64,000 nt of DNA from Strix aluco (taxonomy: Eukaryota; Chordata; Aves; Strigiformes; Strigidae). The stretch lies in assembly GCF_031877795.1 (NCBI RefSeq), contig NC_133938.1, positions 10,572,920 to 10,636,919 of the forward strand, given 5' to 3'. The translations under genes and the position numbers were made by a program. Below the pieces are notes generated by a model. That model saw only the letters and a list, made by a program, of their open reading frames with translations. It had not been told where the DNA came from and made no database searches. The number at the start of each line of letters is the position of its first letter. Within the stretch, counting starts at the first letter, position 1. Shown piece by piece: positions 23,744 to 37,600 of the stretch.

Positions 23744-26700
23744 ATGATCCAGCAGATACTGAAGCAGAGTGTGTGGGTGCTCTCAGCCCTGGTCTGCAGC
23801 TCAGCCAAAGCTCTTCTGGCACAGAAGTGGATGAGGTGGAGACATGTCCAGAAGAAGATGGATGAGGAGTGAGGGAAACAAGATGCAGATTTGGACCAGA
23901 TATAGGGATCTGTTCAGGAGTTTAAAGAGCAGGTAAGTGTCTCAGCTTGGCAGAGAGCAAAGCACCCCCTGAGTAGAACTCAGTGTCCTTCTCAAGACAC
24001 GTTGTCATTGATTTGCTGTATAAATGTGGGGGAAAAGTGGAGAGGGCGATGCTGAGAGCAGTCTGGTGAGCTCAGGTGCTGAAACTCAAAGAGAGAAAGG
24101 CCTTTAGTAGGGCATAACTTCAGGTTTGCAGGAAAGTTCTTCTTCCAGACCTCTTCTGGACTGGAGAGAGGATGTCAGCTCCTTCCTACACCCGCCAGCA
24201 CAGTGCTGCTGTGTTTCAAACCCTTCCATGGCTCCTTCACCATAAGTTGTTGGCTCAGGCTGTGCAGCCCTTGCAGACCTACACCATGTGCTTGCAGAGT
24301 GCTTGTCCAGCTGCCTGGCACTGACCAAAGTCCAGGCTTTGGTCTGTCTCAGAGAATTAGGTAGAAATGCTGCTTGGGCCAAAAGGGCTTTGTTTCTACT
24401 AGTTTTTCTCATCTCCAGCACAAAAGGCTGTGGTATTTGCTTTGAACATTTTTCCTCCTTCCTCCTGATTTTAATAAGAATTCAAATCTGCTCTCTTTAA
24501 CCCACATTTCATTCTGTGGCCAGATAAGTAACTGAGCAAGGGCGGGAGATTGAGTTATCAGACAATCCAGCTTTTTCATTTGGTTTTACTTCAGTTTGCA
24601 GGGTTTTTTCTTTAGTTTGCAGGTTAGACTTGTAGTCACAACATCAGGAGCAAATAAAACTCTCTAGAAGAACTGATATCAGCAGAACCTGAGTCATTAG
24701 GACAGGTCACTTGGCCTCTTACAGATTCCAAAGCAAACAGAGCTCTCTGATGTAACAGAAAGTGGCAGAGGGCATTAGAGACATGAGTGTCCCCAGGATC
24801 CCAGACATTCCTCTCAAACAAGTTTCAAGGGAGGAGGTAGTTAAGTAGCTAAAAGCAAATGTTTAAAAAATAGGTGAAATGTAACACCTTGACATAGCAA
24901 GGCTCACCCCTGAAACATAAAAATGCAAGAATTAGGGTTAGTATGTCTTTCATTCTGAAACAGCTGTTAGCTGCACAAATCCTGATCTCTCCAAGCACTG
25001 TCTCAATCTGCTGTCCTAATTTACACTCAAATCACCTGGCTTCCCCCCTGCCCTGCTTGCCCATGGTGAGACCAGTGAAAAGCCCAACTTGCTGTTGTGA
25101 GCTTTGTGCCCAGCCATGGAGTAGCCGGGAACATCCCAGTCTTTCACCATCAGGGTGCTGAAGTCTCTGCTGTCACTTGGTGGGGACAGACCTGTGCAAG
25201 ACACCAGGCATGACAGAAGAAGTAGGAATGCTCCTTGCCTTCTGGTGAAGAACTAACAGCTCTCTGCAGCTTCTTTGCTGATGGTGTCTCTACCTTGCTG
25301 GAGAAGTTGTAAGTAGGTTCCATACCACCCACTTGTCTATGGAAAGGCCCAAGGGAAACAGTGCAGTACCCACAAAAGTGGGAAAGACGTAGGGATGGTC
25401 AGGAGAGAGAGCAGCCCCTGCTGCCAGAGGTGTGAGGGTTGGTATGGGAGGTTTCTCTCCCCGTCCTATTGCAGTTTATTCAGGGAGAGCCAACAGTCTT
25501 CTGGCTGAGCAACAGGAAAAAGGTGTGATAGAAACAGACCCTCACCTCTCAAGTGATGTTCTTGGTTGCTGGAAAGGTGCAGATTAAATAGTGACAGGTT
25601 TCTTACCAGCTGTTACGTTCTGTGAGTGTTGGTGGGGTTGGACTGGAGTTGAGGAAAATCTCATGCTTCCAATAGATATTCCAGGCTGAAATGAGTCAGA
25701 AACTGGAGAGTACCCAGAAAACATTTATTCAGCCCTCTGAGACAACTGGAACAACTTCTCCAGAGGGGGCCAGCCCATTTCAGTGTGATTTCAGTGTTTT
25801 GTGAAATGTCTTTAAAATTCTTTCAGAGAAGCATAGTTAACATACCTCATTTTGTAAATTGTTTTGAAAAAGCACATCAGAGTGTTTGGTTCCAAAAACA
25901 TGAACATGAGATATAACTGTCAGGATTTATTCTTTGTCATTTTAATCAAAATGGAGTCAAAGCTGACTTAAAAATAATTATTACCAATTTAGAGGAAGAC
26001 AGTTTAGTTATAGGAAATTTCTGACAAAACCCAACCTGCTTGAGAGCTGAAGGTGTTGGATGGAGTGTGATGACAGTGTCGGTGCAGTTTTGCTTTTGCA
26101 AGCATAGACAGTGCAGCTCTTGCTGGGGACAGGAGTGGACTGTCTGAGTTGGTCTCACTGCCTTTTTTCTGTGATGGTCCAAAGTGAAGGCAATGTTGTG
26201 GATGCCACAATGAAATCCCAGACCAGCTGCCACAGGCTGACTCTTCTTGTGAAAAGGATCTTGGCTTTCATTGTAACTCCACTGGTGAGTTTGACCCTGG
26301 ACCTGGATCGATTGAGGTGAGAAAATATTGCAAAAATGTTGCACTTGGCCTTGGTTGTTTAGTGCACACGGGCACAGCGTGGAGGAGTGAACACTGACCT
26401 GTGAGTCAGGCGGGTCTGCCTCCTCTGCTATGGACTTGAGATTTGACTTGGGACATCCCTTTGCTTCCCTGCCTCAGTTTCCCCATGGGGACAGTGGTCT
26501 CTTTCTCAGCAGGCTTTTCTCCCAAGCATCCTTGCTCCCCTTTGGTAGATGTGGGTCCACACAAAGCCCTCCACTATGACCCAGCCCATCTGCCTCCATG
26601 TAACTGCTCCCCTCCATGGCAGGGACACTTTAATTTTGTCTGGCTCTTGGAGTGCCTCAGCAGGTCTACTCATAGGGTGAAAAACAGGCTTGGATTTTGA

Positions 26701-26886
26701 CACCATCCCAGTCCTGAGGGTGGATTCAACCTTCACTCCCTCCAGTCACTTGCCATGGCCTGTGTCCCTGCTGCAGGCTGTGGCAGGAGCCATGGGGCTG
26801 CCCACAGCTGTGCCATGCATGGCCTTGCAGTGGCAGGAGGAGCCATACTCTGGTTCATGAAGGAAGTGGAGATGCTCGCACATTGA
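23744..26886 (+). pseudogene. FAAH-family pseudogene, copy C
   Basis: Four exon remnants lie in order on the same strand between intact copies B and D. Exon 1: ATG 23744, MIQ start as in copy D, in-frame TGA at 23870-23872, homology running on to an intact GTAAGT donor at 23933. Exon 9 tail: about 25235-25308, FFADG motif, donor GT at 25309. Exon 10: 26185-26284, the expected 100 nt and open. Exon 15: 26777-26886, with AVAGA as in copy D but a one-base loss near 26850 that shifts frame before the end. Exons 2-8 and 11-14 were not found, so the catalytic Lys and both catalytic Ser residues are missing. The shared MIQ start and AVAGA make C a sister of D. It cannot encode an active amidase. Confidence 0.9.
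26400..26500 (-). repeat. MIR-like SINE remnant
   Basis: Reverse-complement MIR core: TGACTTGGGACATCC, CTTCCCTGCCTCAGTTTCC and CCATGGGGACAGTGG occur in the MIR order, preceded by a GGGTCTGCC-type block. It lies between the exon 10 and exon 15 remnants of copy C. This is the clearest of several MIR-like scraps in the window. Confidence 0.55.
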
Positions 26887-28632
26887 TAGGAAAGAGGCTT
26901 CCTCAGCAGCATCCGGCCACCTGGAAAAGCAGCTGCGCCTGCTGATAAATCTGCCCTTTGAAACGCCAAGCCGGTCTGAACACAGCTGACTCTGTCTCCA
27001 TTAAACATTTGCTGAGTGTCTAAAGGGCAAGATCGGAGCACAGGTCCCAGTGCACAAGCAGTTGTGGGAAGCCAATGCCCCGACACTTTCCAGCATGGGG
27101 AAAAAAACCTCCCATGTCCATTAAGTCCATCATAGAGGTTATGTTTTATGTTGCTGTCACACAGGCAAAGAGCCCACCTCTCCCTCGGGAAGCCCTTGCA
27201 TGGGTTCCCGGAGGCTGGGAGAGGGCTGGGCATTGCTGTGTGCTGACCCTGTTCACATGTGCCTTCCGGAGGCACCTGCTGAAGCCAGCACCATGGAGCA
27301 GGAGCAGGAGCTGGGTGGGCTGCAGGCATGTCCCCATGCTGCTGCTCTCGTAAAGCCAGGAGTGCCTTAGCTGAGGAGGCATCCCCTGAGCCAGGGTGCC
27401 ACTGAAAGGGAATACAGTAAAAGGCCAGCTTAATTTTTGCCACATAGCTAATTTCTGTCAGCTCCAGACTGTTTCTTAGAGGATGCCAAAGCCAGTTTTG
27501 TTCAGAGTCCTTCATAAATTTCCCCAGTTAAGAACAAAGAGAAGAACATTCCCTACTGGCACAAATTGCTACAGAAAACAAGTGAAATCTTATAACCTCT
27601 AAGAATGGACATGACAATGGATAAAAAAGCAGACATTAGAGGACTACCTAGCCCTGATGGGAGAAGGCTCTTCACCTTCATTTCCACACTTTCTTGGAGC
27701 AGGATCAGGTTCTGGGCCTCTGGCCATCAAGGACAACCTTGCAAAGTTTTGTAATGCACAGTCTAGCTGCTGAAAAACTTTTTTGAAGGTGGGACACATA
27801 GGAGGACCCACCATCCAAAACCAGCAGAGATCACAGACAGACCATGGCATTTGTTTTGGGGCTGATATTGGCTGGGTTGGTGCCTTCAGCTCAGTGCATG
27901 GTTCTTGTGTGCTTGTTGTGAGAGGCATCTGTGCTGGAAAGACCTCAGACACTAGCTGTACCAATGTCTGTTGGAAGTAGTTTGCTTTTGGCCTGCAACC
28001 CTGTGGGATTTTCCACTCATAGGGCAATACCAGCGTGCTCCATCACGGGGTGGAATAGCCTCTCGTCTGGTACATGCAGACATCATGGAGTGCTGAGCAC
28101 TATTCCACAGGCCTCCTGAAACAGCCTCTGGCCACCATAGGAGCAGCGTAGGCTAAGGGATTTGGTGAGTGAGTGGGTGCCCCACAGCTACGCATCCTCT
28201 TGTCATATCATTCCCCAAACCCATGCGGGGAAGTCTTGTGATTTCAAGCTGTTTTTTCCCCTTCTCCCATTGTCCTTTCAGGCTACAGAGGAAATAGGAG
28301 AGCAGCTATTTCCTTGCTTCTTTTGTTTAGCTGATCCCACAGCCCTTCCTCCCCAGCAGAAAACTTTCCGCAGTCCAGAAAGCCCCTATAAACCCGATGC
28401 CTCAAGGTTCACTGGCCGAACTTCACCTTTTCCATTTCCCAGTCAATCATTCTCCACTGCACGCTCCACTGAAGGCAGCTTTGCAGGGGTCAGCTTTGGA
28501 CTTAGAAACTATTTGCTGACCCGAAGCGGTGGTGCTGTGAGGAGGGACAGGTCTGGGGAGGCAGGGAAGGGCTCCTGCTCCTACCTTGCTTTTCTTTCTC
28601 ACTCCATCCCTTGCAGGCCAGAAGGGCACGTT
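26887..28632. other. Spacer between pseudogene C and copy D
   Basis: No gene or exon remnant recognised. The right-hand 250 bp holds a TATAAA (28387-28392) and a CCTTGCAG at 28609-28616 that could be the acceptor of a 5' UTR intron just before the copy D start codon. Confidence 0.45.
28387..28392 (+). promoter_or_regulatory. Candidate TATA box for copy D
   Basis: TATAAA in a CCCTATAAACCCG context, 241 bp before the copy D start codon. It would fit a short 5' leader, but there is no transcript support in the sequence. Confidence 0.25.
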
Positions 28633-31600
28633 ATGATCCAGCACCAGCTGAGGCAGGTCCTGCTAGAGAGGAAGGTAGATACTTCTGCTGCCCTCGCCTT
28701 GCTCTGCAGCTCGGCAGCAGCCATGGTGGTCTGGAAATGGCTGGTCAAAAGGCAAATCCAGAAGAAAATGGAAGAGGCTCGGAGGACCCAGGATGAGGGT
28801 GTGAAGAAAATGGCAAAGGCTGTCCAGCAGTTCAGGGAACAGGTAACCTGTCCTTCTGGGGGGTCTGAATCCCACCGGGGTGTCTGCTGATGTTGTTCTT
28901 CAGCTCCTCCTTCCAGTTCATGCCTCCATAGATTTTATAATGAGGACTCCAGGGGAGATGTGCCAGCAGCCCTCAACAAGAGGAAAGGCTGCCTTGAGAG
29001 GAAGGGAGATCACTGCTCTCTTCAAGCTGGATGAGATGGCAGTGAGAGTCTACAGCCATGGAGATGTGAATTACTCACCCGGAAGAGGTTTTGGACAATA
29101 TAGGTGATGAAGCACGGGACCTTCATTGATCCAAAACCCAGTTCTTTCAGGATCTAGAAATGTCTTTTGCCTCTATGGGCAGAAACAAGAAAGCTTTTTC
29201 CTCTTCCTAACTCCTAAGTTTACACATCTGTCCACACCCCTATATCTTTCTCTCTAAAACCAGGCTTCTGGATGGCTCTTGGAGAGAATTCAAAAGAGCT
29301 TTAACTAGGGTTCATAGCCTCCTGGCCCAGCAGGCTGCCCAGAAGATGCTTGGCCTAACTTAACACTAATGAAGCACAGGGAATTCAGTGTCTCCTGGGA
29401 ACAACCAGGACATGACGTGGGGACAAATAAGGCAGGCACCCAACCAGCGTGGATGTGACCCTGAATTCCTACTGCAACACTGATTTCTAACCACCTTTCC
29501 TTCCTGCTCCATTTGCTTCCGAGTAGGTATTGGTTAAGCCAGCTTATGTTTACACAGGTAACATACCTGGAGATAAAGCATACAAGCTACAGGTGGTACA
29601 TATCTTCGCAACATTTTTTATTAACTATATGTATATATAAATATGATGTAAAACCTTAAAAAAAGCTGGTGGCACTGAGAACTGCCAGTCTTCACTCACG
29701 TTGACTGTACCCACCTGTGAGTCCCTACTGACTTCTTTGCAGTTTGCTGGGCATGAGCTATTAGGTGTTTGTCCTCAGACCAGACTGACCCACACTGCCT
29801 GTACCCATTCTGAGGGGTGAAGGGCCAGTCTGAAACTTGTGTGCAAGGACTTGTGTGCCTTCTGCCCAGGGTGGTGCTTGCTCAGATGAGATTACCTGTT
29901 GGTCAGTGGGTAAGTCCCGCAGTGTCAGGAGGAATGCTCTGATCTGAGGCATTGCCTTGTCCTCTACTGCGGTGGATGCATGAAGCTCTTACACACCTTC
30001 AGAGACAGCTGGGCTCCTGTGTTTGCATCGTGTTCATGACATCCAAACTCAGGATGAAACGCTCAGCAGCTCAAGGTCTGAATCCCCACATGCAGGGTCC
30101 ACCTTTCCAGCAAGCTCTGTTGATAATGTTGGCAAAGCTTAAGAGACTTATCCCCTTTGAGCCAAAGGGTAACTGGAGCTGCTGTCCTGGGATCTCCTTT
30201 ATCTTCCCTTTGCAGGTCCCCAGTGTCCAGACAGATGCCATCCTGTCCCTGCCCCTGCTGGAACTCGCTGAGAAACTACAGGAAGGGTCTCTGTCCCCCA
30301 AGACTGTCCTCTACACCTACTTAGAGAAGGTGAGTTCTTGTCCTCAGTGTGATGGGCAAATCGCTTATGTTCTCCATGCCATGGTGTGTGGGCTGGTGGC
30401 TGAGAAGACTTGCTGAAGCTGGTGATTATGACAAATTCTTATCATAGCAGATATCAGGAGAAAAATATGAAAAGGCAGGGGTTTCTCTGTCTCCTGGGTC
30501 AGACCCATCACTGGACAGTCCTTTGAGATGGCTTGAACTGGGATGCTCTGTGGAGGAGGTTACTATTCATGCCAAGCCACAAGCCCTTGCTTTGGAGATC
30601 CAAGTAGCTACTAAATGACACTGTGTAACGGTGCTGTTCTTAACTAACACCTATTCCTCCATGTGTCTGGCAAAGGCCCTGGAAGTGACCCAGCAGACAA
30701 ACTGCTTGCGACATTTTATCCCAGAGTGTGAGGAGCAGCTCCAGGAAATACAACAGCAGAGGGAAAAAGGACTGCTCTACGGCATCCCAATCAGCATCAA
30801 GGATCACATCGGCCACCAGGTGCTTCCTTTTGTGTCTGTGAAGTGTCCCATCATGAGCTAGGCTGAAGTGATGGGACATGAAGAATGTGGAAGGGGCCCA
30901 ATCCCTCCCTGCTTACACCACGGGAAGCCTGGCTGTGTCTGAGGCTGTTGCCTCACATCTCATTGCAGCTGCGACCCTGTCAGTTAGAAGCCTCCATCAG
31001 CAAAAAACCCAAGGAGTCAATAGTTATACACCCAAATGATTTCTTCTCTGATATGTGAGACAGCACAGCCTGGGCTACATGGTTGTTTGGGCCATAACTT
31101 AGACTTCTATGCAGAGGTTTGCAGTATCAGGTATAAGAACATCGCTTAGCTTCCAGAAAGTCATTAGTAGCAGGAACCGTTAACCTTGAATCCCTGTTGG
31201 GCTGTAGTCTGGCCACAGAGCCACTTAGCAAAGAGCCTGTGCATGAGATGCACCAGAGACCCCCTCACAGACAAGCCCTGATGAGGATTGACCACATACT
31301 CCTGAGCTGAATTTGTTAGGCAGTCTCCTCCATGTTGACTTACTAACACAGTTAAGAGGACTCAAAGCCCAAAGCAAGCCCCAAACACTAAGGCTAACTG
31401 AAAAAGGATCACAGTGTGTTTGCCTGGGATGTATATTTCCTCCCTGAACATCCACTGGTGGCTCCACTTGGAGCAGGACACTGGGTTTGATCCTGAGCTA
31501 GTGCACCTATGGAGTTGCATCTGGGTCAGGGGAAAGAAATGGCAAGAAAAAGAGCAAGGACAGCTTCAGGAGAAGCCTTAACCCTATGACTGCTTGGCAG

Positions 31601-34600
31601 CCCTCTGCCAAGGATGGAAGGAGAGGGAGTCCTTGGCCCTTCATGCAAGGATTTGCAAGGAAGTGGGTTAGTACCCACTCCCCCCCAAGGGGACACCAGA
31701 TCATCCTTCCAAAACTGCAGGGGAACTGGGCTGACCGTGTCCATTGTCACTTCTCCTCTCTGCAGGGGCATCTGTCAACCTGTGGACTTGTGCAATGCCT
31801 GGGCACTGTGGTGCAGGAGGACAGCGTCCTAGTCAAGGTTTTGAAGAGACAGGGGGCCATCCCATTTGCAATGACCAACGTGCCACAATCCCTCTTCAAG
31901 TAACATACTTTATTAGAAATCTCTCCTCTGGTTGTGTTCCCGAAGCTAAAAACCAGCCTGTAGACACCAGGACAGGCTCATTCCTGTCTCCTGAGATGTT
32001 ACCTGGATGAGTTCCTCTTCCATCAGCTGCCAAAAATCTCAGTTCAACTGAAAACAGCTTTCAAATAAGATTAAGAGGGAAAAAACCTACCATGACATAA
32101 GAGAAATCAAGCACATTTGTGCATGGGAGGGGGAGTGGGAGCTCATGGGAACGAGCCATGTTCCCAGTGATTTAGGGGCTGGAAGGATGGGGTGGCTATG
32201 CCACATAAGTTCACTGCCAGAGAGAGCCAACAAACTCAGGGCATTAGGCTGTTTCTGGCAGCTTGCTTGCTGGTTTTCTTCTCCCCAGCTATGACTGCAG
32301 CAACCCTATCTTCGGCCAGACCTTGAACCCCTTCAACCACCAGAAGAGCCCTGGGGGCTCCTCAGGAGGGGAGGGAGCTCTGATCGCAGGGGGAGGCTCC
32401 ATCCTGGGCATCGGCTCGGACATCGGTGGCAGCATCCGCCTGCCATCCAGCTTCTGTGGGCTATGCGGGCTCAAACCCACGGCCGAAAGGCTCAGGTAGG
32501 TGCTGGGGCCTGCCCTTCCCACCTTGCAAGAAGCCTGCTAATTGCCAAACCCAGCAGAAGGAGCAAGGTACTCAGTAAGTACCCGGGGGGAAAAGAGAGG
32601 ACAGTTTCTTAAAGGCTGTCTTACTTTGCTCAAAGTCTCTCCCAAGAGGCAGCGTTGTTAGGTTTTGTAGGGAAATGGCCTGTTTTCATTGTAAATCTGG
32701 CCTGGAGTTAAAAGGAAAAGGGGGATAAAGTGGTTAAATAATGCCAAAATGGAACATTTTTTCTTAAACCAAACTAAGATTTCTTGCAGGGTTTTTTTTC
32801 ATTTTGACCAAAATTTTCTGTTTCACGTGACTCAAATCAAATACTTTTAATAATTTCCTTCTGGTTCAGGTCCTGAATTGAAGACTCTGCTGTGCTATTC
32901 AAACATATTGAGAATATCTCACCATTACTGAAATTACAATATACTTCTTTTTCTTTTCCCACAGCCTGTCTGGAGCAAGTAGCCCAGTCAGTGGGATCCT
33001 GGCAGGTACATGAATTTTTAATTGTTTTTCTCTATATGCTCCTCTAGACCTGAGGAAAGCCTGAGACAACCAAGATCTGTCTGGAGTCCATCTGAAACAT
33101 CCCACCTCATTGCCTGATCATCGCTTGCAGACAGTGTTTGCTCTCATCCCACTCCAGTTCCGTGTGCGCTGGGGCCGATGGCGAGGGATGTGGACAGCCT
33201 GGCCCTATGCATGAAGGCGCTGCTCTGTCAGGAGATGTTCCAGCTGGACCCCACCGTGCCCCCCATCCCGTTCAATGAGGAGGTGAGTCCTTAAGTCAGC
33301 AAGTCCTGGTTCTTTTGAGGGTGCTGCACTCTCAATGTATGCATTATTTAAGGGTCCAGTTATCTTTACAGTACTGGTTTCCAGTAACTTGTTAGCTCTC
33401 TTTGAGGGCACAATCATAATTATTAGTAAAAAAAGATAGGTTAATAATTAGGTATCCTTTGTGCCCTTTCAGCTGGTGTGTAGTTTATCAGATTGAGAGA
33501 CCCCAGCAAAGAGTGGGGAAGAAGGCAACACCAGGAGCAGAAAGCTGGAGATTTGTAGGGCAAGATGAGACAGGATCAGAAACTCCTGCAGCAAATCTCT
33601 TGACTGAGGACATTTCCTTTCCTGCTGCAGCAGATGAATTTCAGAAGGTTTTTCCACCTCCATCCTTTGTAGCAATAGTTGACTCTACTGTCCTTGAGTG
33701 GCTGTGCTCTATCTGAAGGGAGGACTGAAGGGAAAACTGGAGAAGGCGGCAGGGGTGGACATTTGGACAGGGTAACTTATAGAAACTATAAGGAGCAAAA
33801 CAGAAAATTAGTTACTCCCCATCATCTGGAGTTTTTATCCCTTTCTGCAGTAGGCTTCAGCATGGGGGCAACCCCCAGCAGGGTTGGAAATGCTTAACTG
33901 GTGGCTCCTTTGCTCCAGGTGTACTCCAGCTCTGCTCCTCTGCGGGTCGGGTACTACGACACAGACGGCTACTTCCCGCTGCCCCCTTGCATGCGGCGGG
34001 CGGTGCGGGAAACCAGGGAGGCTCTGCAGGCAGCCAGGCACCAGGTGAGCACAACCACCCTGCGCTCTTCTCCCTGAGGTGTCTCCAGCTTTGCTCCTCA
34101 CTGTTGAAATCATCCTTCAGAGACCAGACATAGCCCCCAAGCCCAACTGTGGGATAAATGACCTACCAGAGATTTGGGATTAAGTTACTATAGCCATGTA
34201 ATGCAACGCAGACGCACACGTACCTGGGGTAGCAGTGCATCTCATGGGGACACAGCACTAGCGATTAGCAAGCTTGTACCTTCACAGGGCTGGGGGTGTG
34301 AAAAATCCATCTCTGATTTCCTGGTGGCTGTGGTCCACACCAGACAGCAGCATCCATGAAGTGCTGCATTTGACTCTGGAACGTTGCCCCGGGATTTTCT
34401 AGGTCTGTCCTTCCCCAGCAGGGCTCTGAGAGGTGTTTTTCCCCTTCTTCCCCAATGCCCATGGAGACCTCTGTCCCTCCTGGACCACTGAGGGAAAAGG
34501 GCCATAGGACATGGGATGGGAGACATCCTTCCCTCCATCTAGACCTAACTGTAGAAACATGCTGGTGGTGGTCTTCATACCAAAGTGAGTCCATGTCTGA

Positions 34601-37600
34601 GCAGGTGTCAGTTCTGCTGAGACTGGCAGGAAACTGGTGCAGTTTCTGGTTTAGTGACTGTCTGGAGCAGGATGGAGGAGGAAACAGCTCTGGAGAGGTC
34701 TCAGAGCTGAGCCAAATGGCATCAGGGAGGAATAATCCCATGGGGAGATGCCTGGGCTGGTAAAGGATTGAACCAGGACCTCTGTTGGCATGTGGAGCCC
34801 AGGGAGGTGCTGCTCTGCCTTTGAAGTATATCCATAGTTGGGCCTTGTAAATTATTCACATTCCCAGGCTGCCACATCATCTTGTGTTTTGGTGCAGCTG
34901 GTGCCGTTTTCTCCACCTGGGATCCACTATGTCATGACTGAACTGTTTTTGAAGACGTTTTTTGCTGATGGAGGCCGTGCTTGGTTGGATGTGTTGTAAG
35001 TAGGATCCCTCTGCCAGCAGTGCTGTAAAACACCGCCATCCCCATGCCCATGAGCACAACGCAGAGGCAAAACGAGCCCATCTCTCCCATCCCAAACAGG
35101 AGATACTTAGGTTTCTGAGAAAGGGCATACAGCTTCTCTGGCATGATCCCCTCCTCTTGTCATGTCTCAGCACAGGAGATATTGTAGATCCAAACTTGAA
35201 ATCACAGGTGAATTGCTGCAAGATCCCGAGACTGGGGAAGAAGCTGCTGGCTCTGATTCTTAAACCTCTGGTGAGTCCCTGACCTCAGGCTCAAAGCAGA
35301 GTGGTGTCAGCAAGGCCTTGAGATGCTTGAAAGCGTGATGGTACTGAGAGACACTTTTAACTAGAAACGCAGGGATTTCGGGCTAAGGCACATGCTATCA
35401 CTTTGGAAGGTCTTTTCTAGACCTCTGCTGGGATTTATCCAGTGCAAAGGGAAATGAGAGAAGGACTAGCCAAGAGCTGTAAAAAAGATTAATGCAGACC
35501 CCACAGCAAGTGGTTCTCCAAATGCTAGACCTGGCAGTGCCCAGTTTCCTACAGATTCATGCATTGGGATTACTGCAGCAGAGGGACTTGAGATTGAAGA
35601 TCTATCACTGTGTTGGACACCTCCCAAAGATCACACCTTCATGGGGACTCCTGGTGATTAATAAGGGCTGGCCCTCACTGTAGTCCTTTCACCAGCTGAG
35701 CATCCCTCTGCAGGGCTTCTCCGTCCTCCATTTTGTCTGCCTTTGTGTCCAGTTGGGTTGTTCCCAGCTGACAGGATCAAAAAGGCAGCAGTGAGTGGGA
35801 GGCAATCAAAGTGCTTTTAAAGGTCTTGTTTCTGTGAGATACCAAGCTAAAAAATGTTTGATTTATCAAAAATAATGAAAGGTGACTTGGTTCAAGTCAG
35901 TGCACTTTTCTGTGAGCAGGAAATATTGGGCTGTAAGAAACAAATTGGGAACCAACAACCAGAAGTTGGAAGCAAAGTAAATTCAGAACCGTGAGGAGCA
36001 TTTTAAATCATCATTCACCCTCAGTGCAGCATCCTCAGGCACCGAGGCAGGCCAGAACCAGGGGTTTCCTGGGGTGGCACAAGTTACTGCACCCCCCTGT
36101 CATGACCCTAACAGGAACCTCATGCCTTTCCAGTTTCCCCGCCTGGCTGACTACCTGAGCGCCTTGGGTGGAATGAGGTAAGGTGGCATCGTCCCCAGGG
36201 ATGTCCATGAAAATGAATGGTACCTTCTCTCGAAGTGTCCATTGTGGGGAGGACTGGATTCACGACAGGCTCTGAGCTGCTCTCTGCAGTGGCTGTTCCT
36301 CCACCCTGTAGATGGCTTCAGCCTTTAGGGACTCATCTCCGCAGTGTTGCGCTGCCCCTAGCGTTATCCTGAAAGGATTGCGGGGCTTGCAAGGACAAGG
36401 TCATAGAGGAAGCTTGGGGCGGCGATGAGTGCTAAATCCAGGCTCACAAGGGAAACCTCTACCACTTCCAGACATTGTTGCTTAATTGCTTCGCCAAATG
36501 CCAAAGGAAACTTGAGACAAATTTTGAAAAATGTATTGTTTTAATTAATTGCTAAAATTACTGGGCCTTATCAACTGGAGGATTATTTAAGCAATTGCTC
36601 CTCCTCTTAAAGCTTAAAAATGTTGCTACGATTTCCACTTGCAGGTCAGTGAAGGAGATGTGGAATCATCACCATCAAATAGAGGTATGTTTTGAGGACT
36701 TTTCTCTCTGGCATCATGCTATGAGTTGGGGCTTTGTGGTAAGTGACAGGTCAGAGGGTCATCAGTTAGGAAAGGGATTGTGCAGGCAGGTGCTGGGGAG
36801 GAGACAAAACAGAGGGAAAGACAGAAAAGAGAGTAGAAATGGGGTAGATGGGCTTTTGGGTCAACTCAGCCAAGACTATCAATTGCCCAAATGCCCACAT
36901 TTGACAGTCCTAGCACAACAAAGGCTGTCCTGGGAGTGGGGATGGCTAAAAAGAGACCTTTCCAATTCCTGGCCAGTCTGACCACGTGCTGTGGAGGCAG
37001 ACACTTACACACTCCCCTGACTCTTCCCGTGAACACAGCTGCCTGCTGCTGCCTCCTTGGCCCTGCCAGAGCCTGGCCCATACCCTGAAGAAGCTGAGAT
37101 GCTCTAGGCATGGACATGGCCTCCATGTCATCTCCTCTCTCCTCCCCAAGGTGTACCGCACAGAGTTCATCGCCCGGTGGAGGGAACTCCAGCTTGATGT
37201 TGTGCTGTGCCCTGTCCTGGGGCCTGCCTTCACCACAGGATACCCCGGGAAACTCCTCAGTAAGTGAGTCTGGGACTTTCCCAGGAGGGCAGAGGACTGC
37301 AGTGGTTGAGACTGGACAGAAATATCTACTACCATGGAGCTGCACTGCCCACCTAAGCATTTTATGGGCATTAGGAAGGAAAAATAGCTACCCTAAAGCT
37401 GTGCAAGCAGATAGACAAGACGCATGGATGAAGTGATCTGGTGGCAGTTGTTTCTTGCAGTAGAACTTGGACCTGCAGATGACCAGCCCTGTGCAATCTC
37501 TCCTCCCAGCAGCAGCTGGTTCTCAGGGGTTTCAGTGAACATGTAACGTGTAAGTTTGAAGGAAGACACGAGTCTGTCACTACCTGCATTCTCTCTTCTG

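Noticed and set aside
28162-28632. Open frame continuous with copy D exon 1 that would add about 157 N-terminal residues
   Set aside because: It contains no ATG before 28633, the family start is a short tail before the anchor, and copies B and C begin at the matching ATG.
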